64,000 nucleotides of DNA from Alloascoidea africana (taxonomy: Eukaryota; Ascomycota; Alloascoideomycetes; Alloascoideales; Alloascoideaceae). The notes under the pieces were generated by a model. It made no database searches. It worked only from the letters and a program-made list of their open reading frames with translations, and was not told where the DNA came from. The position numbers and the translations under genes were made by a program. The stretch spans positions 415,514 to 479,513 of the forward strand of contig JAKTTT010000008.1 in assembly GCA_030581615.1 (NCBI GenBank), read 5' to 3'. Below, piece after piece: positions 32,633-42,838 of this stretch (positions within the stretch are counted from its first letter, which is position 1; each line of letters begins with the position of its first letter).

Positions 32633-34716
32633 ATGTCAAGTACGAATAACTCAAAAATAAAGCACAATCAACAAGATGTAGCGCTATCGGCTTGCTCAAT
32701 AGTACAACTGTCTCCACCGCCTAGAACTCCTCCTCCAGTTTATGAACCTTCTGGTAATGAATTTTCCGGTGATATGAAACAGAAGGGTTGGTACTCGCAA
32801 ATTCCCCGAAATACTATTTTAAAAACTTCGAGTGTCAACAGTCAAATGTACAATTTTAGTAGAAGCAAAGAGTTAAAAGAATGCTGTGAACCTGAAGAAC
32901 CTGTTTTCAATTTTTTCAGATTCTTGTCATGCATCTTAAACAATAATCGGAGTTATTTGTTGGCATGCTTTGTGCTGATAGGCATTGGAAATCAAGTATT
33001 ATATGGATCACTTCTTGAGGATCAAATAAAACAGCGCAATATGGAATCTATCGAGACAACTCATAAGCAAGTAAGAAGAAAAGACAACAATGAATCATTA
33101 CCACTCTTAACGCTTCTCAAAAACCAGACCAAGACCTACATCGGTAATGCTCACATGAGCTCTGAAGCCCCTAAAATGAACTTCAATCGGACTATTACTT
33201 CTTTTTCAAACTTCTATCTGGATTCTCTGAGCCAAACCCTTGACTCTGTAACCAATGCAATCGATAATGTAACTGCTTTTGAAACACGAGAAACAAATAT
33301 AATACTTGAAGATGTTGATGGTGTGGTCAGAGATGGATGGAATCAAGCAAACGAGATGGTGAACAAACTAAAAACAGAAATTGCTAATCATGCATTTTTC
33401 TCAAGTTTTGGAACTCCACCAAGCATTATTTCGAATGATGAGTTTAACCTTGATGGTAGTTGGATGAATAAACTAACAAAAAATGTAAAGCTTCAAATAC
33501 CAATTGAATACCTTGATCTTAATATTCGAAAGAGTCAACTGGTAAAATGTCTCGATAGAAAAGAACAACTGCAGCATTTAATAAAAGAAATAACAGCCAA
33601 CATCGGTAAATGGGAAAATAGCATAAAGGCCAATGCTACATTTATGATGCAATCAATTGAGAATGATCTAGCTAGGAATCCAGACTTTGAAAAAAGGACA
33701 ACAGGCATTTCTCTGAACAGAGCACAAATTGAAATCATGCATTTGAAAAAAATGAAAAGCAGGATCGACACTATAAGCAAGATCCACTTTGCAATAGCAG
33801 GCACCCTTTTAATGATTCTTCTTATCAATATTGCAATCAATCTGATAAAAGGAAAACCTAGCACTATTCCAGTATACGAATCGCAAGAACCTAGATTACT
33901 CATCATTGAGAATTGCAGTTTTGAACTCCCAATTAAATCGAAAAATGCATCTTTCTTTACGAACAAACTTCAAAAAAACTTTGAGAAGTTTAGATTACTT
34001 TCTAAACGATGCAATACACATTTTAGCCAACTCTTGAGCGAGAGTTCTCCAATCCGTTTTCTATTTGACCTATTCATACTCTCCTTCAGTTGTCTCATTG
34101 TTCAGATTGCAATCGTACATGCATTGGACTCTTCAAAAGATAGCTGGAATGATACTATATCAATCCTGGACATGAGAAACAACACCAAGAGTACAAATTG
34201 GTACCAAGAATCGCTTATCGATATGGTAACAATGCATCAGGATTCTTTCAATGAAAAGGTTTCAAACTTTACAGATAACATACGCGGCGCTAATTCTCAT
34301 TTGATACACGAGCTTTTTGACAACGTGGCTAAAGATATAGACTCTATGTTCAAAGGCACGCCTTTGGGAAAGGTATGAGACTCATTAATTTAACCACAGA
34401 CAAAAGACTGATCAAGTTTTAGCAAGTTCGATTTCTAGGTGAAAAGTTGAGGGAAGAACAATCGTTAGTAATTCCCGGCTTGACAAACACATTGGGAATT
34501 GGAAATCTCAGCTTTAGTCTTCCATCTATTTCCTTTTTCAGAAATCAAGCTTTGACAGCAACTGAAGACAACAGTGTTCAGCGATACTTGAACTATTCCA
34601 CAAGTTTCTCTCACGACCTAGCCGATAAGATTTTTTCAATTTTGGGAGCGAGTACAATTAGCCTTTTACTAATTCTGGGTCTCAATGTTGTCTTGAATCA
34701 AAAACTTGCAAGGTAA
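32633..34716 (+). CDS. PRM1: Plasma-membrane fusion protein for mating
   Basis: Exons 32633-34372 and 34423-34716 give 677 residues (Saccharomyces Prm1 has 661). A proline-rich cytosolic start (LSPPPRTPPPVYEP) is followed by the first helix (SYLLACFVLIGIGNQVLYGS). Next comes a long N-glycosylation-rich ectodomain with FGTPPSIISNDE and VKLQIPIEYLDLNI, a pattern typical of Prm1. Further helices follow (HFAIAGTLLMILLINIAINL; FDLFILSFSCLIVQIAIVHA), then a second ectodomain and a last helix near the C-terminus (ILGASTISLLLILGLNVV). The 50-nt intron (34373-34422, donor GTATGA, acceptor TTTTAG) joins the last domain in frame. Prm1 stabilises membrane fusion between mating cells. Its stop codon lies 16 bp from that of the next, convergent gene. 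Confidence 0.85.
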
Positions 34717-34732
34717 TTTGCAAAAAATGGAT

Positions 34733-36420
34733 TTATATCGACCATTTCATCCTCAGCAAACAATAAACCAATTTTGGTATTCCGCAATCCATAACGGTTC
34801 TAGCAAACATCATTTTCAATTTGTATAGATCTCTTTTCCTACTTAGAATCTCGGACTTTTGTCCATTATCAACAGATTCATTAAGAAGCTGGGAAAGATT
34901 TGGGATTGAGGATATGCTTCCAAGGAGATCGATATAGTAGTAAATAAGTTCTTGTTCCAGATAGGATCTTGGGTATGGTAGACAAGACAAGGAAGGAAAA
35001 TTGGTGAATGAAGAGGTGGTATCCTGGGTTTTGGCATTTAACAAATTGTCCTTAGAGGATAGCTGTGAATTCTGCAGATTCGCTTTCAGCAGTGTAATTT
35101 GCTTTAAAGCGGCTTTTAAAACAAGTAAGAGGAAATCTAATTTTCAGAAAACAGTTATAGTTGCCATATCACTGAAGAATCGTGTTGAGAATAAAGAATA
35201 CCATAAACCAGAATAGAGCATTTTGAGTTATTAAACAACTGAAACATTAGTGTAAGAAACCTGACGAAAAGATGCGTAAGGTTGAAATCCCAGGATCTGG
35301 TGTGACTATTATTACCGAGGTTCTCGATATTGGTCGGAGCCGCCGATGAAGTTTTCAAGTGATTCAAATTAACGGTGTAGATCAAAGCCATTGGAATGAG
35401 CTCTAAAACCTGTTTAAAATAATCAAGAGCTATCTTTGACATGTAAGACTTGGGTAACACCCATGAGGTCCCGTTATTACCAAAATCAATCCTATCAGAG
35501 TTCTCCATTGATTTATGCGCTAAAGAGTTAAAGAACAGATACATTTGGCTGAGAACCAATTGATAAAGAAATATCGGAGATGAGGTCATTTTGTTTTGAT
35601 TTGTCCCCTCGCTGTCATCGAGCATTTCAAGTTCAGCCTCCAATTCGTCGATGCTACAGGTAATGCTGACTAAATAACGCGATTCATCAATCAACCCCTG
35701 GATCGAGGTAGGTTTGGTTTGTAGTATAGACGTAAGAATCTCTATCGAGCTTTTCAAAATAAAGTCAACTGTTTCCTGGTCCACTTTCCCCAACGCCGTT
35801 TGCTCTTTTAGGAATGTGGACAGAATAAGAAGCGCTAGCAGTATACGTGATGATTGAAGAGAAAGGTTAATCACAATTTTTGTTTTTTACGATTGTAAAA
35901 GCTGCAATCATACTGTTCAAATTGTGTTCATATTTTGGCGATTTTAATTCCTTTCCCTTCTGACTCATAGTCATAGTTGAGCAATTTTTCTCACTCGTAT
36001 CCTTTAGCTTTTGCCCCTTTTTCGATTTTGACTTTGACTTTGATTTGGTCTTGAGATCGTTACTATTGTGTCTGCTCACCGTTTCTCTCAACTGCAATCG
36101 GAGCTGAATTGATTCAAACAACTTCCACTCGTATTTCGTTCGCCAGTACTCCGTAGCATCGAATTGCCTTTTTACGAGGGAATCCACGAAATCTATCCTT
36201 GTAAATCCATCCGTCTTGCCATGTCAGCATCATTCTGTTTCCCACTTAATTTTTCACAACGGCACCGTGTTGTTGCTGATTGATACCTCGAACTGAAACA
36301 AAATCGGGTTTGGCACGTATGATCGCAATCGCCTAATACGCCGAGATCAGTTTTTTTGCGAACTGGAATCAAGAGAGAAAAAGCTCATACGACAGCAAGT
36401 TTGAAAGCTTCTTGTGCCAT
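34733..36420 (-). CDS. Four-exon helical protein, candidate meiotic factor Mei4
   Basis: Proposed exons are 36391-36420, 35914-36214, 35202-35834 and 34733-35136 (455 residues). Introns are 36215-36390 (GTATGA...AAG), 35835-35913 (GTATGA...TAG) and 35137-35201 (GTATTC...TAG). The last two are well supported: each joins two open frames exactly, and one removes a stop and apparent frameshift at 35867. The first exon is tentative; it supplies an ATG (MAQEAFKLAV), since the large frame has none. The product is mostly helical: RTKYEWKLFESIQLRLQLRE near the N-terminus, a Lys/Ser linker, then leucine-rich helices (LTHLFVRFLTLMFQLFNNSK, LLLVLKAALKQITLLKANLQ). No catalytic motif is visible. Size, helical make-up, several introns and the sexual-cycle neighbours suggest Mei4, the partner of Rec114 in meiotic break formation, but I cannot confirm this. 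Confidence 0.55.
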
Positions 36421-36623
36421 GGTTGGAATACGAATCTTGGAGTAGGAAACAGATCAAAAACATCAAGATAATCTCCCTTGGAGGGTAACTTCTTTACAGT
36501 AGAGATGCTATAGGAACTAACTACCTTTGCAACAGGTAATAAAAAAAGACGAAAAAGGAAAAGAAAGAAAATATAAAGAAATAAAAGAGATAAATCAAAT
36601 AGAATTACTCATAAAAATCCATA

Positions 36624-37905
36624 TCACTTTTTCTCAAGAGCTCCCTCGTTTTCCTCATTTTCGCGGACGGGCTGGAAATACGCGTGTGCCATGGCCTCTT
36701 TCGCCGTCAAACGCTCTTGATGGTCGTATCTGAGCAAAAGATCGACCAGGTCGAGGGCTTCAGCAGAGCAATACTTTGAATTTGCGTTCGTTATAAACTT
36801 TTTCCAAGGCTTTCTCGAGTACTCGTCCATCTCGCTATATTCCTCGCCCAACACAAGTGAGTACTTGTCTAGATAGTCGAATAGCTCGCCTGTGCCCAAA
36901 ACTCGGGCAATTTTGATTAATTGGTCCGTGTTGGATGTGCCATGGAAAAAGGGCTCTTTCTTAAATATCATCGAAGCAAACATTGCTCCGTAGGACCACA
37001 GATCCAGAGAATAGTCATAAAACTTGAAATCCACCAAGAGCTCCGGCCCTTTGAAATAGCGGGAGGCCACTCTGACGTTGTACTCTGTTCCTGGATGGTA
37101 AAACTCGGCCAACCCCCAGTCGATCAGTCGTAGCTTTCAACAAAACAACGTTAATAAATCCAAATTCAGAACTTTGCAATGGGAATAACCACACCACACT
37201 AACCTGTTTCTTATTATGATCAATCATAACGTTATGGGGCTTCACATCTCTGTGCATTATGCCTCGCGAGTGGCAAAAGTCTAGTGCTTTCAAAAGCTCA
37301 TACATATAATACCGGATATCATAGTCTGTAAATGTTGGATACAGCGTTCTGAAGTCAATGTTATCCACGCATTCAAATATAAGAGAAGGAGTTTTACTCT
37401 TTTTATCACCAAAATAATAGTTCTTGTTAGAGATATCCATATTCTTTTTTTTTTTTCTTCTTGTGTTCTTACCTCCGCATCTCTGACAACATTTAGTAAA
37501 GAGACGATGTTGGGTCCTCCACTAAGATTCTGCAAAATCTTTATTTCGCGCTTTATCTTCTTCCTCTTCACAGGTTTCAGAACTTTGATGATGACCTTAG
37601 AAAGTGAGTCAATCTCAACACCTTCGAACACCTCGGAGTACTTGCCACGGCCCACCTTGCGTACAATCTCGTAGGGTTCAGGCCTTCCCCATCTTATGCT
37701 GACATTATCTGAAAGGGGTCAGAATCAAATAGAATAATCAAAAGAAATAGTAAATAGTCGGTTCCATGAACGTATGTCCAGAGAAAAGGAAGTAAACTAA
37801 AAAAAAAAATAAAGAAACAGTCTTACCATAATCCCAGTATTTTCGGGGCATTTTCTCGTTTACGTTGGCGTAAACCCGAGACACAGACACAGGTACTTCA
37901 ACCAT
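36624..37905 (-). CDS. CKA2: Casein kinase II catalytic subunit alpha (4 exons)
   Basis: Exons 37827-37905, 37473-37708, 37204-37398 and 36624-37133 give 339 residues, the size of Saccharomyces Cka2. The start [20 protein letters not shown] is typical. Kinase motifs in order: [12 protein letters not shown] (Gly loop), [20 protein letters not shown] (catalytic Lys and the basic K-rich cluster of CK2), HRDVKPHNV (catalytic loop), IDWGLAEFY (DWG in place of DFG, specific to CK2) and [12 protein letters not shown]. Introns are 118, 74 and 70 nt. The second (37399-37472) and third (37134-37203, donor GTTAGT) end in AAG. The second junction gives [13 protein letters not shown], exactly the family spacing, so the poly-A run inside it is intronic and not a frameshift. 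CK2 is a constitutive nuclear and cytosolic Ser/Thr kinase. CKA1 versus CKA2 cannot be settled. Confidence 0.93.
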
Positions 37906-38147
37906 TGTATTAAGAAAAAACGCTAGATTCTGCTACTATTGTTCCAGTCCTTGGGATTGCTTCCTCCTTTTCGTGGCTTTGTGGGCAGGAGCTTTTGGGT
38001 CTTTGAGACTGGGCTCAGTCGTGCATTTTCTCTCTGGCCATTGAATAGAGAAAAGAATGGACGGATGTTAGCTAACAGGGGCTACTGACAGGTTATGAGC
38101 GCTACCTACCTAAACGCCTAGCTAAACTACCATTTCTATCCTTTTTC

Positions 38148-39249
38148 TTAAAATCCCAGGCCCTTGACAATTTCTTTCTGGAGAAGGCTGGCATCTCTGG
38201 CGTTTCCCGTGGTGCCGATGGCTAGAAGCACAGATAAAAAGTTAGTGAGGAGAACAACTGTGTGCGGTACAAACACTTACTTCTCAAGTCGCCAATAATG
38301 TCTCTCGTCTTGCCAAAATACACCTCCTGTAACATGTTTCGGAGTTTGGATTCAATATCCTCAACCAGTGTGCCGATATTCACAACGTGGGAAGAATCAT
38401 CTTCAACGCTCAATTCTTTTTCCGTCTATACACAATGGTATAAGTAAGTTGAATAGACAGTTAAGACACATTGAACAATTTCATACCTGTCTGGTCAAAT
38501 TACCACTGAGGTCAAGGGTTCCCAGATCCTCATTAGAACTCTGCAGATCGAGAATAATCGTGGAGGTGAATTTGTAAATGGAGGAAGTGCGAGATCTGTT
38601 TATGACCTCAAAAACGTGAATGCTGTCCCAAGTTCCCTGATCCCCATTTCTCTTTGTTGCTATATACATGATCATTCCGCAAAGTTAGACAACTCTGTTC
38701 GATGAGATTCTAATTTGGATTCAGATTTTGGCAACATCCAATTCATACATTTTTTCAAAAGAGCAACGCCTGCAAAGCCATCATCTTGATCCCATAGGTA
38801 AATACTTGAAATTCCACCTTCGTAATACAGATCTCTATAAATGTTGAAACTCTCATTTGCAAAAAGCTCGATTTTCCTCAGTTGAGTAGAAGGCATGGGT
38901 GCCTCGTCATCGGGAATGGCATCTCCAGGTCCCACGTTGTATTCCCCTGACCAGGGACTTCTAAACAGATCTCCGTCTCTATTGTAGTCGCAGGTCAAAA
39001 ACGACTTGCCCGTCTTGTTACAGGTCTGGACTCCCAGGGGCTGGTCAACCGATGAGAGGAGATCCTCAGCTAGGGATGGGTTCAGACGACAGAGATTGGT
39101 GAGATGCTCCGAGATCTTGTGTGGGGAGACACGACGGAGGAGGTCGAGCGAGGAGTCAAAGGCACCTTCTGATGACTAGAACAATGTATTAGGTTCCAAA
39201 CTGGTCAATTGAGATTGAGTCCATTGCTGTCAGGCCTTGCACATACCAT
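38148..39249 (-). CDS. CAP2: F-actin capping protein beta subunit (5 exons)
   Basis: Exons 39247-39249 (ATG only), 38749-39175, 38487-38659, 38281-38425 and 38148-38221 give 273 residues (287 in Saccharomyces). Family blocks appear in order: FDSSLDLLRRVSPHKISEHL, LLSSVDQPLGV, FLTCDYNRDGDLFRSPWSGE, YRDLYYEGGISSIYLWDQDD, GTWDSIHVFEV, LDLSGNLTRQTEKEL, VVNIGTLVEDIESKLRNMLQ and EVYFGKTRDIIGDLRTIGTT. Introns are 71, 89, 61 and 59 nt with donors GTATGT, GTATGA, GTATGA and GTAAGT; branch CTAAC is clear in the second and fourth, and every acceptor is TAG. The first intron follows directly after the start codon. With Cap1 the protein caps actin barbed ends in cortical patches. Confidence 0.95.
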
Positions 39250-39596
39250 CTATAGAGAAAAAGCTGGCTTCGCTGGCTATAATGATGATTGTTGATGATG
39301 GTGGTGCTGTCTCTAATGGCAGGGCTAACTCCCAGACACCCATTTCTTTTACACATGGAGCAGATTTATATACCAAAAAAAAAAACAGTTTGATAGAGAG
39401 ATAACCTAATTTCGTGAAAAAGAGTAATAAATGGAACAATAAACAGGTCAAAAAAAAATTAACTACAAAAAGACAAGATATTATCATCGCCCTCCCAATA
39501 AAAACCAGAGAACTTCCCTCTTTCGTTCGTTAGTGGAAGTCAAGTTTATGAAATGAGTGAGTGCTCCAGGCCGAGCACTGAGTGTGGTTTCTAATC
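39250..39596. other. Intergenic: CAP2 promoter and BCY1 3' flank
   Basis: 347 bp. I see no gene. An A-run near 39377-39387 is T-rich on the CAP2 sense strand, a common nucleosome-excluding promoter feature. Confidence 0.45.
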
Positions 39597-40925
39597 TTAA
39601 TGGTGGGTTGGGTCGTGTTCTTTGAGAACCTCAACAGCGGTCCCCAGCAGTCTTTGGAAGCCACTTTTGGAGAGAACGAGAACTTTCACGTTGGAGACAG
39701 CTGTGACGGTTGCTTGACGAGGAGAGCTGTGCAAAAGAGCAACCTCACCAAAGTAATCTCCTTTTGAAACATGTTGTACAACACCTTGGCCCTCTTTACT
39801 TATATCTGCTTTGCCATCCTCAATGATGAAAAATTCTTCGCCAACCTCACCCTCTTTTACAATCTGGGCGCCAGCTTGGAATTGCTGTGAATGTAATGCA
39901 TCTGCCAACTTGAGCAATTCGTAATTTGTAAGGCTCTTTAAAAGGGGAACCTCTTTCAAAAAGCCTTCATACATGGCTCTTCGTTTCGAGGTTCCATCTA
40001 AAAGAATTCTCCTAAAAGTGACCCGATCTAGAGCCCAGAGAATAACGTCGGTGACGGCAACAACGGTAGCAGCCCTTGGCGCATTGTACATGAGAGCCAA
40101 TTCGCCAAAGCTGCCGCCTGGGCCCGAAGTACTGACTTTCTCGCCGTTCACGTAAAACTCTACAGACCCGGATTCAATTCCATAAAAGAAATCGCCTTCA
40201 TCGCCCTGTTTGATGATGGTGGTACCCTTGGGCAGCTTTTTCTCTTCCAGGGACTGAATCACGGCCTTGAGAGATGAGTCGTCGAGATTCCCAAACAGGA
40301 AAGACTTGAGTACCGACTTGTTCAAACGGTCCAGTTGCTCGTCTCCGAGCTTGTTCGAACGCGGCTTCCAATCGGAAGAACCCTTGAAGACGGTGGGGTT
40401 CATGGATTCTGCAGACACGGAGGTGCGACGGTTGAAGGAGATCGCCCCCTGATCGTCATCTCCATCGTCTCTGGAATCTCCTACATTGGTAAATATGCTT
40501 CGAAGAGGTCTTGACTTGGATTTGTTCTTGAGGCCAACGCCCAATGGGGCCAGTGTGTCCCCAGCAGTCTCGTCGTTTGTGTCCAGTTTTGCATGTGGAT
40601 CACTATCGCCATCGCCAAAGGGGGCTTTAAACAAAGGACCACCGCCTCTGTTGGCAGAAGTGGTACCAGCCGCATCTGCGCTAGTTGGGGCGATTGGAGA
40701 AGAGGTCGGCGACTCTGCAATTGAGGATGGTTTCACGGATTGGGCCTTTGTCTGAGTTCCCTGTTCAGCAGCTGTCTTGAGCGAGGCCAGCCACTTGTGC
40801 CGCTCCTCTTGTAAACGGGTGTTGAAGTAGTTTGCGCAGAACTGGAGGACGTCCTCCGGTCGTTGCTGCAATACCTGTTTGTTGAGAAAGTTCAGCTCGT
40901 CAATGTACTCTGCTGGAAGCGACAT
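39597..40925 (-). CDS. BCY1: cAMP-dependent protein kinase regulatory subunit
   Basis: 442 residues from the ATG at 40925 (MSLPAEYIDELNFLNKQVLQ). The same frame is open upstream, but only the internal ATG fits the family. The N-terminal dimerisation/docking helices are at 1-45. A long Ser/Ala linker leads to the inhibitory site RRTSVS at 166-171; the phospho-acceptor Ser in place of Ala marks a type II pseudosubstrate, as in yeast Bcy1. Two cyclic-nucleotide-binding domains follow, with phosphate-binding cassettes FGELALMYNAPRAATV and FGEVALLHSSPRQATV, each with the Glu and Arg that contact cAMP. The end is LKEHDPTHH. Bcy1 holds the Tpk kinases inactive until cAMP binds. It shares a GC-rich divergent promoter with YKE4. 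Confidence 0.96.
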   Translation of the reverse strand: MSLPAEYIDELNFLNKQVLQQRPEDVLQFCANYFNTRLQEERHKWLASLKTAAEQGTQTKAQSVKPSSIAESPTSSPIAPTSADAAGTTSANRGGGPLFKAPFGDGDSDPHAKLDTNDETAGDTLAPLGVGLKNKSKSRPLRSIFTNVGDSRDDGDDDQGAISFNRRTSVSAESMNPTVFKGSSDWKPRSNKLGDEQLDRLNKSVLKSFLFGNLDDSSLKAVIQSLEEKKLPKGTTIIKQGDEGDFFYGIESGSVEFYVNGEKVSTSGPGGSFGELALMYNAPRAATVVAVTDVILWALDRVTFRRILLDGTSKRRAMYEGFLKEVPLLKSLTNYELLKLADALHSQQFQAGAQIVKEGEVGEEFFIIEDGKADISKEGQGVVQHVSKGDYFGEVALLHSSPRQATVTAVSNVKVLVLSKSGFQRLLGTAVEVLKEHDPTHH

Positions 40926-41125
40926 GGCGTGCTGTTTAACCTGTTTGCTGGGAGAGAATCGATGATGGCGAGAGTAAAGGAACACTGGTCCTCTCTTTCA
41001 GTTGTGGGAGTGAAACCGAGAGCTGAGATCCTGCGGCCCGGGTGTCTGGGTGTAAGCACCGGGTCGCTGTCCGGGTCGGCGTCCGCGGGTACGAGACCCG
41101 AACGATCCCCCAGGAGAGCGGGCAC

Positions 41126-41147
41126 TTTGGGTTTGGGTTTGGGTTTG
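41126..41147 (+). repeat. (TTTGGG)3 telomere-like tandem repeat
   Basis: Three exact TTTGGG units followed by TTTG, within the BCY1-YKE4 promoter. G-runs on this strand could form part of a quadruplex or be a site for a Tbf1/Rap1-type protein. Confidence 0.7.
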
Positions 41148-41206
41148 CGCCGGCTGGGGCCTGGGATGGAGCGTAGGCCGCTGGACTGGGGCGCGAATGG
41201 GCGCCC

Positions 41207-41230
41207 GGACGGGCCCCTGGACGGGCCCCT
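41207..41230. repeat. 12-bp tandem duplication GGACGGGCCCCT x2
   Basis: Two exact, adjacent copies, directly followed by GGGCCT, in the GC-rich BCY1-YKE4 promoter. Each unit holds the palindrome GGGCCC. Confidence 0.8.
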
Positions 41231-41375
41231 GGGCCTGAAGTCCTTGTCGTGTGCGGTCAACTCGGCGGCGGGCGTGGTTTCGCGGGCCTGGTGCCGGAAT
41301 CTGAGGCAGGCCAGTCTCATCTCCTTCGCCAGCATCAGCAGAACCTCTGAAAAAAAAAACAAGAAAAATTCGAGA

Positions 41376-42616
41376 ATGAGAACCACAACCTCGGACATTC
41401 TGGCTCTCGTTGCCGTGGCCTGCTTCGTGCAAACCGCGATGGCCCCAGATCCCGTTTCCTCTGCCCAAAATACGCTTTCTAGCCGTGGTAAGCAGGCTCA
41501 GGCTCAGTCAGAGACAGGTGCCAATGGACCCATTGACCCAAGCGTGGACCCAAAACACCAACTCGTGAGCCCCGAAGGCATCCCGAACCTCGAGCTGATA
41601 GACAAGCAACTCCAAAGCTGCTCTGTTGTGCAAGAGCTGAGTTCGGTGCTTCTTGAAGACGAGCTTCAAGAGGAATCCGCTCTTTCAAAGCTTTATGCCA
41701 ATCTGTTCCCTTTTGGTCCAGGCTTGAACGCTTTGCTGGCAACGACTTACATATCGGGACCTCCAAATCTGATACTGGGTTTCATACCAGCCCAAATCAG
41801 CAAAAAGTATCTGGGATTCCTCGTTAGCTTTGCAATTGGAGGTCTCCTTGGCGATGTTTTCTTACACCTGTTGCCCCAGGTGTTTGTCGGTGAGCCCATC
41901 AAGGGAAAAGTCGAGTTTCTGCTCGTGGACGAGAAGAGAAACACTGTTCTTGGTCTAGGCATATTTGTCGGGTTTATACTGTTTTTTGTAGTTGATAAAT
42001 TGATGAGAATCATGCAATTGGAAACGGATGACGAGGCTGGGGAAGAAAACGACAAAAAGGCGTTCAACACGGCGACCAGCTCAGGACTGGACGCCAAGGA
42101 CTCATCTGGTCTGACAAGCAGAGCTTCGAAACAAACGGATCTGTCTGGCGACTCGGGCTTGGCTTTAAACTCGGGAGAAACCCAAAAGGTGAAAAACTCC
42201 ACGATTTTAAACTTGCTGGCAGATTTTACCCATAACATCACCGATGGAATTGCGATTTCTGCGTCGTTCTACATCTCGAGATCCGTCGGGGCCATGACAT
42301 GTATCGCGGTCTTCTTCCACGAGATCCCGCACGAAATCGGAGACTTTGCGCTGCTTGTCGGAGGAGGCTTCACCAAGAAACAAGCAATGATGTCTCAGTT
42401 CGTCACCGCCATCGGCGCGTATCTGGGCACGTTGCTGGGCATCTTGGTCAACAACTACGGCACCCTGCTCATTGGCGAGGAGAACGCCGTCAAGGGCATG
42501 TTTGGCACTAGCGTGACGATGGGAGACTTGAGTCTGCCCTTCACGGCCGGCACGTTTCTGTATATCGCCACAGTGGGCGTGATTCCCGAGCTGTTGGAGG
42601 CAGACGGCGAGCACGG

Positions 42617-42650
<34 letters not shown>

Positions 42651-42782
42651 AATCGGGCCAGCAAGGAGAAGGCGAAGGCAGAGAAGGCGTCGCGGTGGAG
42701 CGAGGTGCTGAACACGGGCAGCCAGCTGGTCTTCATGTTTGTGGGCATCTCGATCATGTTTGCAGTGACCTGGCTGGAGTAG
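41376..42782 (+). CDS. YKE4: ZIP-family (SLC39A7-like) zinc transporter of the secretory pathway
   Basis: 468 residues from the ATG at 41376, chosen because it opens a signal peptide (SDILALVAVACFVQTAMA). The frame stays open upstream into the BCY1 promoter, but those residues are Arg/Gly/Pro-rich and look non-coding. LZT-type ZIP motifs are clear: DFTHNITDG (H286, N287) in one helix and FFHEIPHEIGDFALL (H315, E316, H319) in the next; these line the metal path. An acidic loop (TDDEAGEENDKK) and a His-rich loop of five HD repeats before the last helix are cytosolic or luminal zinc sensors. Yke4 moves zinc between the ER and cytosol in Saccharomyces. Confidence 0.9.
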
Positions 42783-42838
42783 TTTAGACCATCAGTAGAC
42801 CAGAAATCCTCTTCCTCTCCACTCCTGTCGAGAGAACC

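Larger units (their letters stand above)
40926..41375. promoter_or_regulatory. GC-rich divergent promoter between BCY1 and YKE4
   Basis: 450 bp, strikingly GC-rich from about 41000 to 41340 in an otherwise AT-rich window, so long spurious open frames appear on both strands. It holds (TTTGGG)3 at 41126-41143, a perfect 12-bp tandem duplication of GGACGGGCCCCT at 41207-41230 and an A-run at 41351-41359 close to the YKE4 ATG. No TATA box is visible. Confidence 0.6.

Noticed and set aside
35867-35874. Overlapping frames suggesting +1 programmed frameshifting (AAAAAAC near a stop)
   Set aside because: The slippery heptamer supports a -1 shift, but +1 would be needed. An intron at 35835-35913 with good splice signals explains it better.
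37399-37472. Apparent frameshift in CKA at a run of 12 A residues
   Set aside because: One extra A would join the frames but would insert about 25 foreign residues. A 74-nt intron covering the run restores exact family spacing, so it is intronic.
40863-41375. In-frame N-terminal extension of YKE4 of 171 codons
   Set aside because: It would overlap the BCY1 start, is Arg/Gly/Pro-rich like other frames in the GC-rich island, and would bury the signal peptide.
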